DNA of 64,000 bases from Prorocentrum cordatum (taxonomy: Eukaryota; Sar; Dinophyceae; Prorocentrales; Prorocentraceae): positions 264,833 through 328,832 of the forward strand of contig CAUYUJ010015501.1 in assembly GCA_963575745.1 (NCBI GenBank), in the 5' to 3' direction. The position numbers and the translations under genes were made by a program. The notes below the pieces were generated by a model that was given only the letters and a program-made list of their open reading frames with translations, searched no databases and was not told where the DNA came from. This document shows positions 53,776 through 63,731 of this stretch, piece by piece. The stretch's first letter is position 1. Every line of letters begins with the position of its first letter.

Positions 53776-54705
53776 GGCCAGGTGGAGGAGTTCTGGGCGG
53801 GGCAGTCTGATGGGCCTTCGGCCGCTCTGGAGACATCGGGCCCCGAGGGCCCCCCGCGGACGGGCCTCGGCAGGCCCATCCTGTCCCGTGTGTTCGCCCC
53901 CATTCGGGTGTACACCGGCTGAGGCCCAGGCGTTGGGGTCCCAGGCGGCAGAGGCCAGCGCCACGAGCGAGCAGGAGCCTCAGGGCCCGCCCGAGCAGGA
54001 CCAGACGCAGGACGCCATCTTGGCAGGGTCGGGCCGCTTCCTTCGGCTCTTCCTTCATCCCGTGTTCATTTCGGAAGGGGCTCGCTGCCAGTCGCTCAAC
54101 GAACACCGCTCGTTGAACTGCAAGGGTCGTCCGCCTCGCAGCGGCCGTCGCCGATCTCGGACAGCACACGCTGGGCCGAATCGCCCCCCTCGTTTGGCTC
54201 CAGCCCCCGTTTGTCGAGTGAGCGCGGCTTGGCCCAGGACTTGACGTCATCGGCGCTTCGCTCCGATGACACCCCTGCGCACGCCCGGACTTGAGCTCCA
54301 TCACGACTGATTGGTCCAGTTGTGTCAACGTTATTTTGCCCCGCCCCGGTCGGCTACCGTGGGGCAGTCGCTTCACGGCCACAGGGAAGCGTCCGTTGGC
54401 AGGTCTGGACAGCCGTAGCCCGTGTAACATTGTCACGAAGTTGCGATTCCAGGGCGTTGTTGGGTTCCTCGTGTTCCTCCTCCTCCCTCCCTTTGTCCTC
54501 CTCCCCATCCATACCCTTTTTTTCGTCATTATGTATCACCTTCGTCCTCCTCATCTGCCTCATCCCAGAATATTATTACACATTCGACGAAGGTCAAAGT
54601 GGTAGCATGCCGCATGCCACATACCGACCTCAGCACCCACCCACGGCCGCACCCAAACCCACATCAGGTCAGCAAACCTGGCCCCAAGCGGGTTGGAAGA
54701 GGAGG
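53776..54705. other. No supported gene
   Basis: 53780-54040 has moderately high third-position GC with Glu/Pro/Gln-rich frames; nothing is recognised. 54230-54600 is unremarkable. Confidence 0.35.
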
Positions 54706-54734
54706 TGGGGAGGAGGAGGAGGAGGAGGAGGAGG

Positions 54735-54828
<94 letters not shown>

Positions 54829-54835
54829 GCAAGAG
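54706..54835. repeat. GGA, then GAGCAG hexamer, then CAG triplets
   Basis: It grades from GGA triplets to about nine GAGCAG hexamers to CAG triplets, showing stepwise conversion of one repeat into another. In one plus frame it reads Glu, Glu-Gln, then poly-Gln. Confidence 0.95.
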
Positions 54836-55300
54836 CCAGGGAGTGCTTGGGGGGGAAGAGGAGAGGAAAACGAGCCATGGTGAGGGGGTAGGGGGGGGCG
54901 TGGCGTGGCTTCGCTGCGCGGCGAGGTTCGTAATTGTGTTGTTGCTGCTGCTCTGGATTCCCTGGCGGACCTGAGGAAGAGGAGCAAATATGGGGCGACG
55001 GGAATGGGAGGGGCAGGGGGGAGGTGGAGAGGGGAAAGAAGAGGGGAGGAGACGGAGGTCGCTGGGAGGAGGGCAGGGAGGAGAGGGGGAGGGGGGGGAG
55101 GGCAAGGGTGCGGATGGCGGGGAGGCGGGAAATGGAGGGGGGCGCGCGGCGGGGGGAGGAGCGGGGGAGGAACGGAGGGGGGGGGGGGGGGAACGGGGGA
55201 GGGGGCGAAGGAAGGGCAGAGGGGTGGCGGAGCGGAGGAGGAGAGACGAGGGGGGTGGCGGTGGGGAGGGGGGGGGGGAGGCAAACACGCCCACAGGGAC
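54836..55300. repeat. GGGGA-rich tract
   Basis: G-rich purine sequence, densest at 55010-55280, including an 11-13 base G run near 55180. Confidence 0.8.
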
Positions 55301-55510
55301 CTCCTCGCCGCCACCATGTTGAGCGCCACGGAGGCCCTCGCATTCGAGCCCCTGGTGGACGTCACGCGGTTGCTGCTGCCTGGGGAGCGCCCGCAGGACC
55401 CCACGAGGGGCGCGCAGCGGTTTCGCGCCGCGTCGACGCGGCGGCGACGCCAGCCAACGATGGCGTTCGCGCCCTCCTCCTCCTCCTGGTCGTCGTCCTG
55501 TTCCCCCTGA
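55301..55510. other. Short frame with strong start context, unknown
   Basis: GCCGCCACCATGT at 55308-55319 opens a 64-codon frame (55316-55510) with high third-position GC, reading EALAFEPLVDVTRLLLPGER, then Arg-rich, then Ser-rich from a TCC patch. It may be a relic of a first exon. No domain is recognised. Confidence 0.2.
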
Positions 55511-55559
55511 TACCTTGGGATCCTGAAGGCAAAAAGTCTGTCAGGCGTTGCCCTCCCCT

Positions 55560-55755
55560 GTCCCCCCCCCTCCTCCTCCTCCTCCTACCCTCCTCCCCTC
55601 CCTTTTCCTCCTCCTCCTCCTCCTCCTCCTCCCTCCTCCTCCTCCCCCTCCTCCTCCTCCTCCTCCTCCTCCTCCTCTCTCCTCCTCCTCCTCCTCCTCC
55701 CTCCTCCTCCTCCTCCTCCTCCTCCTCCTCCTCCTCCTCCTCCTCCTCCTCATCA
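55560..55755. repeat. (CTC)n microsatellite
   Basis: About 190 bp of CTC/TCC triplets with short C-rich gaps. Confidence 0.95.
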
Positions 55756-55807
55756 AGCCCATGATGGCACAGGCGCACGGCTGACCAGGGCCGGTCTGGC
55801 CTCGGTA

Positions 55808-56700
55808 TTGAAACCCCGTTTCGATCCAGTTCGCCTTGTCTCGTCACGCGCTCGGATGGGTGTCGGTGTGGTTGTTTTCATGTCGACATTCCTTCGGACC
55901 CCGGGCTACAACCCCATGTTTGCTTTGGCGATCGGCTTTTGGACGAAGGGAGGGACTCCGCTGCGCGGCGCCCAGTCGCTGCGGGTGCGAAGCGGCGGCA
56001 GGTTGGCCTTCGAGGCCCCCTCCCAGGCCACGACCCTTCTCTCCACCCATCATTGCGGTACCCTGATAGCGTTGGGCCCCCACTACATCGAGAATGGTAT
56101 CGGAAGAATTTGGGGGAGTCCTGCAGCAGTGGCTGGCCGCGCGTTCGCTGTCCGTGTTAAGCATGGCCCTCCTAATTTCTGTGTTATTAGTGCTTATGTC
56201 CCGCCAGTGCTTGCGAAGGGAACCAAGGCCGCTCGTTATTACTATCGTAAGACAGTCTCGGTGCTGATAGAATGGCTGAACTCGGTGCTATGTGATCTAC
56301 TCGCCCGCTGTGTCCCGATTCAGTATTCCGATGTAAATGATAGGATGGGTGGAAGGTATAGACAAGGAGTGTATGAGACGATTCCTACGAGGGTGGTGAT
56401 CGCCGATACGCTCGAACGTATTCCTGGTGGGGCGGGTGAACGATTCCGCGTTCTTCTAGAGAAGCACCATACGATCGCGGGCAATGTGCAACACGTGGCC
56501 GAGTACATTTTCTTCGGTTGTATCTCATCAAGCTGTATTTACTGTGTATGTTACCCCAAGGTTTAGCACATATGGCTCGTCATGTTCATCCAGAACGTCG
56601 TTTAGGAGCAAAGTTGCAGCCTATAAGGGGAGCCCCTTCCACGGGATCATCTACCAGTCGGCCTCAGTTTGGAGGTCAACAAAGGTGGTTTGCCTCGTCC
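55808..56700 (+). pseudogene. LINE endonuclease (EEP) relic, second family
   Basis: The 252-codon frame at 55808-56566 shows the C-terminal half of an EEP domain: FAVRVKHGPPNFCVISAYVPP (NVYAP-type strand), RCVPIQYSDVNDRMGG (in place of the GDFN(D)R loop, with QYSDVND), ERFRVLLEKHHTIAGN, YIFFGCISSSCIYCVCYPK (in place of TFxG..SSRIDYV, with the Arg-Ile-Asp core altered). A downstream frame at about 56625 supplies PRDHLPV, the catalytic DH pair. Endonuclease function is lost by substitution and frame shifts. Confidence 0.65.
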
Positions 56701-57533
56701 TGCTGACGATCGGGTTCGGTGGGACTATGACGGCATGGTGGAAGGGCTTCGGTCCGGGAAGGGGAGATGGGAGTTCATTAGTTCTGTACGAAATGAGCTC
56801 GTGGGGATTGGAGTGCGTTACCTACGTGATTACGCGTCTCCAGGTGAGGTTTTCGAGACTTTGGAAGGTGCTTTGGTTCGGGCGGGGCAGGCGCACTTCT
56901 CGGGGGCTACACAACGTCGAGCAGGGCACGGGGAAGATTGCGAGCGCCGCCGAAACTTGCTTCGCCAGCGAGTCGAATTACGAGGTCGAAAGGAGGAGGG
57001 GGATGCGGAGGGGGCCGAGGCGATCGATGCTCAGTCGAAGGCTCTTTCGTCTCAGCTCCTTAAAAGAACGTCGGCGACACCTGCGTCCGTTTCGTGCCAG
57101 ATTGCTTCATGAAGCCAGCGAATGCTGGGCCAAGAGGCGCACTGCGGAGGCAATGAAAGCCTCCCACCGTGCCGCTCGTTGTCGGCATGGGCCGAACCGT
57201 CGAGATGCACGATGGGCCACCGGTGCGCCTCCAGATGCCGACGACTGGCTCCGCGCGCGGCAGAAACCTGGCCTTGCGGGCGGCATGCAGGTTGAACCGA
57301 TTGTCTGGGAGGAGTGGAGAGACGAGACAGAGGGCGAGACGTACGACTACGCGGCGGGGGACTCTGAGCTCACCTCCTTGGCGCAGCAAGACCTCCAAGA
57401 CTTTCGATCTCATCCTAGGGGTGCGCCCAAGAGGCGCGCGGTCCCTGTCTGCACGGCCCCTCTCGAGCCCTGGCATACGCAGCCTTTTTCCACGGTGGAG
57501 GGCGCAGCAGAACTTAGGCGCGGGCGCGAGTGA
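56669..57533 (+). pseudogene. LINE inter-domain linker
   Basis: The first frame (to 57112) has VRWDYDGMVEGLRSGKGRWE, a GEVFETLEGALVRAGQAHFS segment and an Arg/Glu-rich coiled stretch. The reading then moves to another frame (to 57533) with LKERRRHLRPFRARLLHEAS, VEPIVWEEWRDETEGE and AVPVCTAPLEPW. The last words are typical of the region just before RT in dinoflagellate LINEs. It ends at a TGA in a C/G run, where RT sequence should begin. Confidence 0.6.
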
Positions 57534-57929
57534 GGGCCCCCCCGAAAACAAGGTTTTGCGGTTCCTCTTCCGCGTTGGACTCCTGAAGATTCGCAGGCGT
57601 TGCATTACCCCCGTGCCCTGGCACCGTAGTCAGGCCGCGGCGCCCCCGAAGTCGTTGGCGGTCGGCCCTTCAGGCGAGCGGGTCGCGCGCGCGCCGCCGA
57701 CGGCGGGGGAAGGGGCATTGCTCGAAGAAGTCGAGACCACCATCCTCTGATCCGGATCATGGGTCTGCACGAGGACGACGACGAGAGAACGCTGTAGTTA
57801 TATCGAACCGCAAGGAGGGAAGGTTGCAATAAACGAAAGCGGCGAGGCGAGTGTCCAAATCTGCCCCGCCAATCTGACACGCGGAACGCAGCGCCTCAGT
57901 TTTGGGGGCCTCCAGGGCCAGGGCACAAT
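57534..57929. other. No supported gene
   Basis: GC-rich then mixed sequence. The 193-codon plus frame (57169-57750) is the wrong-frame reading of the LINE linker and continues without a domain. Confidence 0.4.
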
Positions 57930-58270
57930 GCAAATTCACACCGCGGGGAAAAACCAAATATGAATTCACAGCTTGGGGGGGGGAACATGTGAATTCATAT
58001 TTTGGAAGAAGAAAAAAACAAAAAAAAAAAAAAAAAAAAAAATGTGAAAACATGTTGTTGAATTTTGCATGGGAGTGGTCACGAAGGGGCCAGGATCTGA
58101 AATCACAGTTTGGGAAGAAGGAAAATGTGAAGAAGGGAAATTTGAATGCACACTATTGAATTTGTATTGGAATATATATGAAGGGGCAAGAATGTTAATT
58201 CACAGTTTGGAAGAAGGAAAATATGAATTCACGCGTTCGGAAAAGGAAAATGTGAGTTCACATGTTGAGA
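57930..58270. repeat. GAATTCACAGTTTGG degenerate repeat with poly-A
   Basis: (G)AATTCACA(G)(T)TTGG(A)AGAAGGAAAA words recur at about 57960, 57988, 58100, 58197 and 58227. An A run of about 23 lies at 58020-58042. Unusually A-rich for this window. Confidence 0.7.
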
Positions 58271-58609
58271 CTCGCGGGGCCCATTTCAAATGTGTCCTAG
58301 AGGTAGACAGGTCATCGTTTGGGAACACGCGCGACGACCAATCGCACAATCAAGACACACCTGCACTCAACTTCGCCGCCCCACGCGCGACGCGCAAGAA
58401 CGCCCGCACGCAAGAACGATAGTTAATGAATGGACGGCGCGTTTCCCCGCGCGAGCAACGCGCGGGCACGAACGACTGGCCCTCCACGGCCGCCAACATT
58501 GGGCGCCAGTCATACCCGGACACATTCATGAGCGATATATGGAGCATACATGGGCCACTCAGCCCCCAGTGCAGACCCCTCATTGCAGACCCCTTCTTGC
58601 ACCCTCAAA
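58271..58609. other. No supported gene
   Basis: CGCGC-rich words at 58325-58470; the left limit of the copia element could not be placed. Confidence 0.4.
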
Positions 58610-59110
58610 CTGGGCGACTACGCTGAGGACGCCAACCTGAAGGAGGTCATCGCGGAGGAGGAGCAGCTCGAGGTGAGGAACCTGAAGGAGGGGACGAAGC
58701 CACTGCCGATTGCAGGCAAGCGCACCTCTATCGTTGTCAACAAGAGCGGCATCCGGCCGCGCCAGGCCAACCAGGCCCTGGTCGCCGACATGGCCAGGTC
58801 CACTACGAGATCCGATCCGAGGCGATCAACACCACGAGCGACACCGTGCTCTACGAGTGGCGCCGCCAACCGAACAGCAAGCCCAGCGCCATCTGGACGA
58901 TGAACGGAGGAGCAGCCGTCAGGGGCGAGCTACCTGCCTACGATCCGTCGCGACGGTTCACGGTCAACAAACTCGAGAGCAAGATCAGGCCGGCCCCCGC
59001 CCGCGGCAAAAGCGTCCGAGTCCACGCAGCGTTTCCGTGCCAGCCATGGACTTCTTGGCACCCGTCCAACGACTCGCTGGCCAGGGCTATCCGAGTCACA
59101 GACGGATCGC
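58610..59110 (+). pseudogene. Region upstream of integrase with FPCQPWT motif
   Basis: 58617-58800 in one frame reads LKLGDYAEDANLKEVIAEEE and NKSGIRPRQANQALVADMA. From about 58846 another frame reads LYEWRRQPNSKPSAIWTMNG, then VHAAFPCQPWTSWHPSND (Phe-Pro-Cys at 59032-59040). A PC-x-(P/W) motif after a short hydrophobic strand resembles the motif IV loop of C5 cytosine methyltransferases. No other methyltransferase motifs were seen, so function is not claimed. It precedes the integrase frame directly. Confidence 0.5.
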
Positions 59111-59113
59111 AGA

Positions 59114-60070
59114 GTGGTCGAGATGGCCCCCAACCTCCATTGGGAGGTCTGCGCCGCACATCTGCGACCACTACCCCACTTACCTGGAAGGACCAAGCTG
59201 GACCGCGATTTCAACGGCTCCATCGGGGTGGACCTCTTCGCCCTGGCCGAGCATGCCGGTTACCAGTTGGTCCTCCCCAGCGCGGTCGACCTGGCTTCAG
59301 GTTTTACCCTTTGCGGCACCGTTCCCTCGAGGCACCCCCCGGGTGTCCTCGCGCGACTGCCGCGGATCTGAATTGCACCATCTGGCGCGCCTCAACGCGC
59401 CGTCTTCGATGGGGGAGGCGAGTTCGAGCGAGACTTCTCCAAGAGGCTCGAGGACACGGGCCGCCGACCGACGATTACCGCCGCGGCTACGCCGCAGCAA
59501 AACGCCAACGCGGAGCGACACGGAGGCTCGTGGAAGGCCCATGCCGGGAAGCTGACCGACCAGTTCAGCATCGAGTTCGGCCAGCCCGAGACAGCTCACC
59601 GCGTTCAGTGGTTGATCGCATCGGTGCGCTGGCCCGTGAATCGCCGGGTCAACGCATCCGGCTACTCGACCTCTCGATTTGCATTCGAGCGAGGACTTCA
59701 ACTACCATGCGTTTTGCTGGGCAACGCCAGCAGACTTCCCCTGCGCGGGCGCATCGCATCCGACAAGCCGTTCCCCGAAAGAGTTGCCATCGCGAAGGCC
59801 GCCCAGACTTCCGCCCGGCAGCTTCGGTCTAACCAACCCCTTCCAAGGGCGCTGCTGGCCCGGCCCCGGGCAGACGGAGCACAACATGCCACCGACGGTT
59901 ACCAGACGGACGACCAGGTGCACCACTGGAGAGGCAACGGCAAGCCCAAGCGTGAACTGGCATTGCAGCGGCACGGACCCGGCGTAATCATCGATTTTGA
60001 TGGCGCCACCAACGTCTGGGCCAGCTACCGCTCCACGACCGCGACGGTCAATCGTGGACACCCACGCCGC
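59114..60070 (+). pseudogene. Copia integrase, interrupted by one TGA
   Basis: One plus frame runs from 59114 to past 60070, broken only by a TGA at 59369-59371. It contains the retroviral-type integrase core: SIGVDLFALAEHAG and VDLASGF with the first Asp at 59231, AVFDGGGEFERDF with the second Asp at 59408, and TPQQNANAERHGG with the Glu at 59513. The Asp-Glu spacing is 35 codons, as expected for DD35E. A C-terminal part (ALLARPRADG, YWRGNGKPKRE-type, RHGPGVIIDFDGATNVW) follows. It would insert cDNA into the host genome. A Pro/Gly-rich linker (60110-60400) leads to RT. Confidence 0.8.
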
Positions 60071-60431
60071 GCAACGGCTTCAGAGCTCGCGCCGCGGGGA
60101 CAAGTGCTGAACGCCCCGAATGGCCATCCGTCGCCAGGGCCGCCGCGGGGCTCACCTCCCAGCGGGCCGCCAGGAGACCAACCACCACCACCTCCAGGTA
60201 CTGGAGGACGAGGAGGAGGAGGCGGAGGAAGTGGACCAGCACCACCCGACACGGGCGGAGATACCTTCCTCGACCTCACGGGCGCCCCTCCGCAGAAGCG
60301 ACCCGGCACTGGCGATTTACCTGAACCGTTTCAACAACAAGCACCGCCCGAACAACGAGCCCTACCAGCACTGACTCAAGAACAAGCCCTGCCCGCGCAT
60401 AAATCTGGCACTATCGAGGACACAGCCGCGA

Positions 60432-61640
60432 ATGGCAAGGCACACGCATTTGCTGAATGGCTTAGACGCAAGCACGGCGATACTGAGTTCTGTACCAGTG
60501 GAGGCGCCAGCGGCTGTAGCGGCCCGCCTAGCGCCCCGGGAGGAAACGTGGCTGCTGGCGCAGAGCCGCCGCCTGCACCACCCGCCCAAGTCGATGACTC
60601 GGGCACTGCTGCTACAGCCGCCGATCCTGCCGCCGCGGAGCCCGCGGTGCCAGAACAACGCGGACATGATCCAGGAGTGGGCCACGTTCGCGGGCGAGCA
60701 AGTTCCGCAAGATGCGGTGGCTCGGCGACCAATGGACACCGAGAACCAGCGCGGGGCTAAGACCAAGCGCCAGCTGCGCCAGGAGGACGCCCCACACGCA
60801 CTCCAACGTGATCGCCAGGAAGACCGCGACCCGCGCGAGCGAGCCAACAAGCGCAAGGAGCTCTTGGACGACTTGCCCGAGTGCTTCAAGAGGCCGAAGG
60901 ACAACTGCAAGGTCGACCTCTTCCTGAACAACGATTGCCAGACTCACCCGGACGAGATCTCCTCGCCCATTCGACTCCGCGAGGTGATGTTCACGGGCAG
61001 CGCGACCTCGAAGGAGCTGAAGTACGATGACCTCGGCGTCATGGAGGAGAAGAACGCGGACGTCGCCATAAAGACCGAGTGGTCTATGTGGACGGAGTTC
61101 GGCGCCTACACGCAGCTCCCTGCCAAGGAGCTGAGGGAGTTTTTGCGTCGCAACCCTAGCATGCATCCTGCGGGGACACACTGGGTGCTGACCAGGAAGG
61201 GCCAAGACGTCATGAAGGCCCGGCTGGTTGTCCAGGGCTGCCAGGAAGATAAGTCGCAGATCAGGACAGACGCGCCTACAGGATCGAGGGACGCCTTGTA
61301 CCTGGCCCTCGCCGCTGCGGCTCAGAAGGGTTGGAACCTCAAGTCCTACGACGCGATGACAGCCTACCTGCAGTCAGGGAACATCGAGAGGCCGCTGCTT
61401 CTGCGCATGCCAGCCAAGAACCCACTGCCAGAGATGCAACCCGGCGAGATCGCGATGGTCACCAGCGCAATCTACGGGGCGCCCGACGCGGGCCGGCAGC
61501 GGCACCTCTACGCGCAGAAGGTCTTCGCCGAGCACGGCCTCATCGAGAGCAGGCTCGAGAAGGGCCCCGACTACTTCTACGACGAGAAGGGGCTCGCCGC
61601 CATAATCCACTCGCACGTGGACGACTTCCCGATCGCTCAG
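60432..61640 (+). pseudogene. Copia reverse transcriptase (RVT_2)
   Basis: A long plus frame. Residues of the fingers (EWSMWTEFGAY, THWVLTRKGQDVMKARLVVQG), motif A (SYDAMTAYLQSGNIERPL), IYGAPDAGRQ, and the catalytic HVDDF at 61614-61628 with both Asp present (61620 and 61623) are recognisable. The frame is lost after FPIAQR: the expected continuation RWRSTIVLLEKELLLKRG is in the +2 frame and VIKYCGRTITKLDDEF in the +1 frame, so two shifts lie between about 61640 and 61710. Upstream, 60432-60900 is an Arg/Glu-rich linker. Confidence 0.85.
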
Positions 61641-61656
61641 CGCACAACTCCAGCCG

Positions 61657-62668
61657 TTGGAGATCCACGATCGTCTTGCTGGAGAAGGAGCTGCTCCTCA
61701 AAAGGGGGTCATCAAGTACTGCGGACGAACCATTACCAAGCTCGACGACGAGTTCAGGGTGACCCAGGCCACCGCCGCCGCGCTGGTGGACTTCATAGAC
61801 TCCAAGGCCGAACGAGGTCGAGGTGCAGAGGATCGACTCACCACCTCGGAATTGTCAGGACATCGACGCACGCTCGGGCAACTGCTTTGGCTAGCAGCCC
61901 AGACCCGGGTTGACATCGCCTGTCCGGTGAGCTTCGCTGTTCGCCGCGCGGACGCCGCTTCTGTGGCCGACGCAAAGACGTTGAATGAGACCGTCGCCTA
62001 CGTGCACTCTACCGCGGACTTCGCGATCGTGCTCAAACAGAACCTCGTCGATCTGATGACGCGCGCCACCGCGTGCTTCAGCGACGCCGCGTTCGCCAAC
62101 GTAGACGGGGTCAAGAGCCAACGGGGCATGGTGATGGAGCCAACGCACCAGCCCCGAGATGTCATCGGAGGCTGGTTTGACCCGTGCTTGCCCGTGGCCT
62201 GGCACTCAGGCACAGCAAAGAGGTCGGTCAAATCGACCCTCGCTGCTGAAGGCCATGCAACCGTCGAGGGAGCGGAGACCAACACCTGTCTCCGCCAGTT
62301 GCTCACCGAGGCGAACCCCCATCAAGCCGCCCAAGATGATCGACGAGCTCGCGGATAAGCGACCCGGGGAGATTTACAGCGACAGCAAGGGCCTCGCGAC
62401 GCACATCCAGTCTGACGTGGGCCAGTCCACGGACATGCGGTTCCGCATCGCCGCCTCCATGATCAAGGAGGCCATGCATCCGAATTGCGCCCTGCGGCTC
62501 AACCGGATTCCTACTTGGGCCATGGTCGCAGACGCCTTGACGAAGACGATGGAGGCCGGCGCGCTGCTCTGTCTTCGGGGCCCGCAGACAGACCTACGGC
62601 ATGCGACAGCCGCGCGCCGACATGCTCGCCTCGGTTATGTTTACCTGCTCGGCAGGGCCATGGGGTAG
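61657..62668 (+). pseudogene. Copia RT C-terminus and RNase H
   Basis: Frame one (to 62358) has SGHRRTLGQLLWLAAQTRVD, AYVHSTADFAIVLKQ, CFSDAAFANVDG (RNase H Asp at 62083), PVAWHSGTAKRSVKSTLAAEGHA (Glu at 62248). Frame two (62310-62668) continues with EIYSDSKGLATHIQSD (Asp at 62381), RFRIAASMIKEAMHP and WAMVADALTKTM. The three acidic residues of RNase H are present but in two frames, with a shift near 62310. It would degrade the RNA of RNA:DNA hybrids. The pol frame ends at a TAG at 62666. Confidence 0.85.
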
Positions 62669-62701
62669 CCTGCGCCATCGCCTACTCCGCCCAACGATAT
62701 C

Positions 62702-62911
62702 ATGCTCTACTGCTACACGTGCTACACGACCTGCTTTGCTTTCTTCCTCGGCATCATCATCGGGCGTGGCATGTTCGTAAGCCTGTGGGCGACCCTGAGG
62801 CAGAACCATATGCTCTCGCTGCGCGAACCTCCGCCAGCATCGGAGCTTAAGGCAGCAGACGACGAACATCTGCGTTGGGACGGACGACGTCTGGACAGGC
62901 GCAACCATTAA
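62702..62911 (+). CDS. Small single-pass membrane protein ORF behind pol
   Basis: 69 codons from an ATG 34 bp after the pol stop. Residues 2-20 (LYCYTCYTTCFAFFLGIIIG) form one hydrophobic, Cys-rich transmembrane-like segment; R21 and a charged C-terminus (LKAADDEHLRWDGRRLDRRNH) follow. It is intact, unlike the pol frames. Third-ORF proteins with membrane segments are known in some LTR elements, but I do not recognise this one. It could also be accidental, as hydrophobic short frames arise easily. Confidence 0.4.
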   Translation: MLYCYTCYTTCFAFFLGIIIGRGMFVSLWATLRQNHMLSLREPPPASELKAADDEHLRWDGRRLDRRNH

Positions 62912-62929
62912 ACGAGACAGCCGACCATC

Positions 62930-63584
62930 CCAGAAGAGCAGGATCAAGATGGTGACATCTACATGCCCTCCGCGGACGGTCACGACAACGGCCGGGCATC
63001 GAGCTCGTCGGCAGCCAGCGCCAGCGCCAGCGCGCTGCCCCCGCCGCCCCCGCCACCTGCACCGGCGGAGCCACAGCTTTCGAGCTCGCAGCCTACACCG
63101 CCGCCAGGGATTGGATCGTCAGCGCCAGCATCGCCGGGCGTGGTCTCATTCACCAGCTCGTCGAGTGCCAGCCTGACTTCGTGGAACAGATCGACGCCTA
63201 TGGTCGCACCGCTGGAGATGAACCCTTGCGCGGTGGCAGCGCACAACCTTCGAGTCGGACACCAACCACCACAGCGTCTACGTCACCTGCAGGACCTGTC
63301 GGAAGCACGCATCCTGGCTCCTACGCAACTATCGAGATCATGAGCCTGCTTTCTCGCCTATGCACTATACGCCGAGGTGGGAGTTGAACCATCACTGGAG
63401 GCAGCTCACAGGCCACTACCCGACTACGATGGGAAGCGAGGCTGCAAAGGTTGAGGGGATGATTTCCCCCGCCGCTGCGTCTTTCATATTTCGTGACGGT
63501 CGCAAGACGACCCAGTTTTTACGTAAGTCCGCATTGCGCAATTTTGCCGTGTTGCTTGCTGGGCCTTCCGTGACTACCCCAATG
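62930..63584 (+). pseudogene. Downstream Cys-pair region, shifting frames
   Basis: After a Ser/Ala/Pro-rich stretch (62963-63140), readings in successive frames give ARDWIVSASIAGRGLIHQLV, ECQPDFVEQIDAYG and then YVTCRTCRKHASWLLRNYRD with a Cys-x2-Cys pair (63278-63292), followed by WELNHHWRQLTGHYPTT. These pieces look like one protein broken by shifts and continue the retroelement. Family unknown. Confidence 0.35.
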
Positions 63585-63731
63585 GTCATCGACGTGCATT
63601 CCGATGGGGGGAGATCGGGTGCTGGGACATCTCGCATTTTTCCCATGGCCATCGAGGTGCATTCCGACGGGGGGAGATCGTGTGATGGGCCTCCCTTACT
63701 GTTCCCATGGCCATCGATGTGCATTCCGATT
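63585..63731. repeat. 63-bp tandem repeat, 2.3 units
   Basis: ATGG(T/C)CATCGA.GTGCATTCCGA starts at about 63580, 63643 and 63706, each followed by GGGGGGAG. The unit is a multiple of 3, so VHSDGGRS-type peptides repeat in frame. Confidence 0.9.

Larger units (their letters stand above)
55808..57533 (+). mobile_element. LINE 5' part: endonuclease and linker, no RT
   Basis: The endonuclease region and the Arg/Glu-rich linker of a LINE are present in order on the plus strand, but sequence after 57533 shows no reverse transcriptase. LINE copies usually lose the 5' end; this one lacks the 3' part instead. At least three frame changes (near 56570, 56620 and 57060) break it. Its linker is homologous to the relic at 34035-34535. 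Confidence 0.7.
58610..63400 (+). mobile_element. Decayed copia-type (Ty1/copia) retroelement
   Basis: The order on the plus strand is integrase, RVT_2-type reverse transcriptase, then RNase H, which is the copia (not gypsy) order. Reading frames shift several times and a TGA interrupts the integrase, so the copy is not autonomous. I searched by eye for flanking long terminal repeats and did not find them, so both limits are approximate. Gag and protease were not recognised. Confidence 0.85.

Noticed and set aside
63365-63400. TGGTTCAACTCCCACC on the minus strand, resembling a tRNA T-arm
   Set aside because: No acceptor, D or anticodon arm can be formed around it, and it lies within a coding-like retroelement segment.
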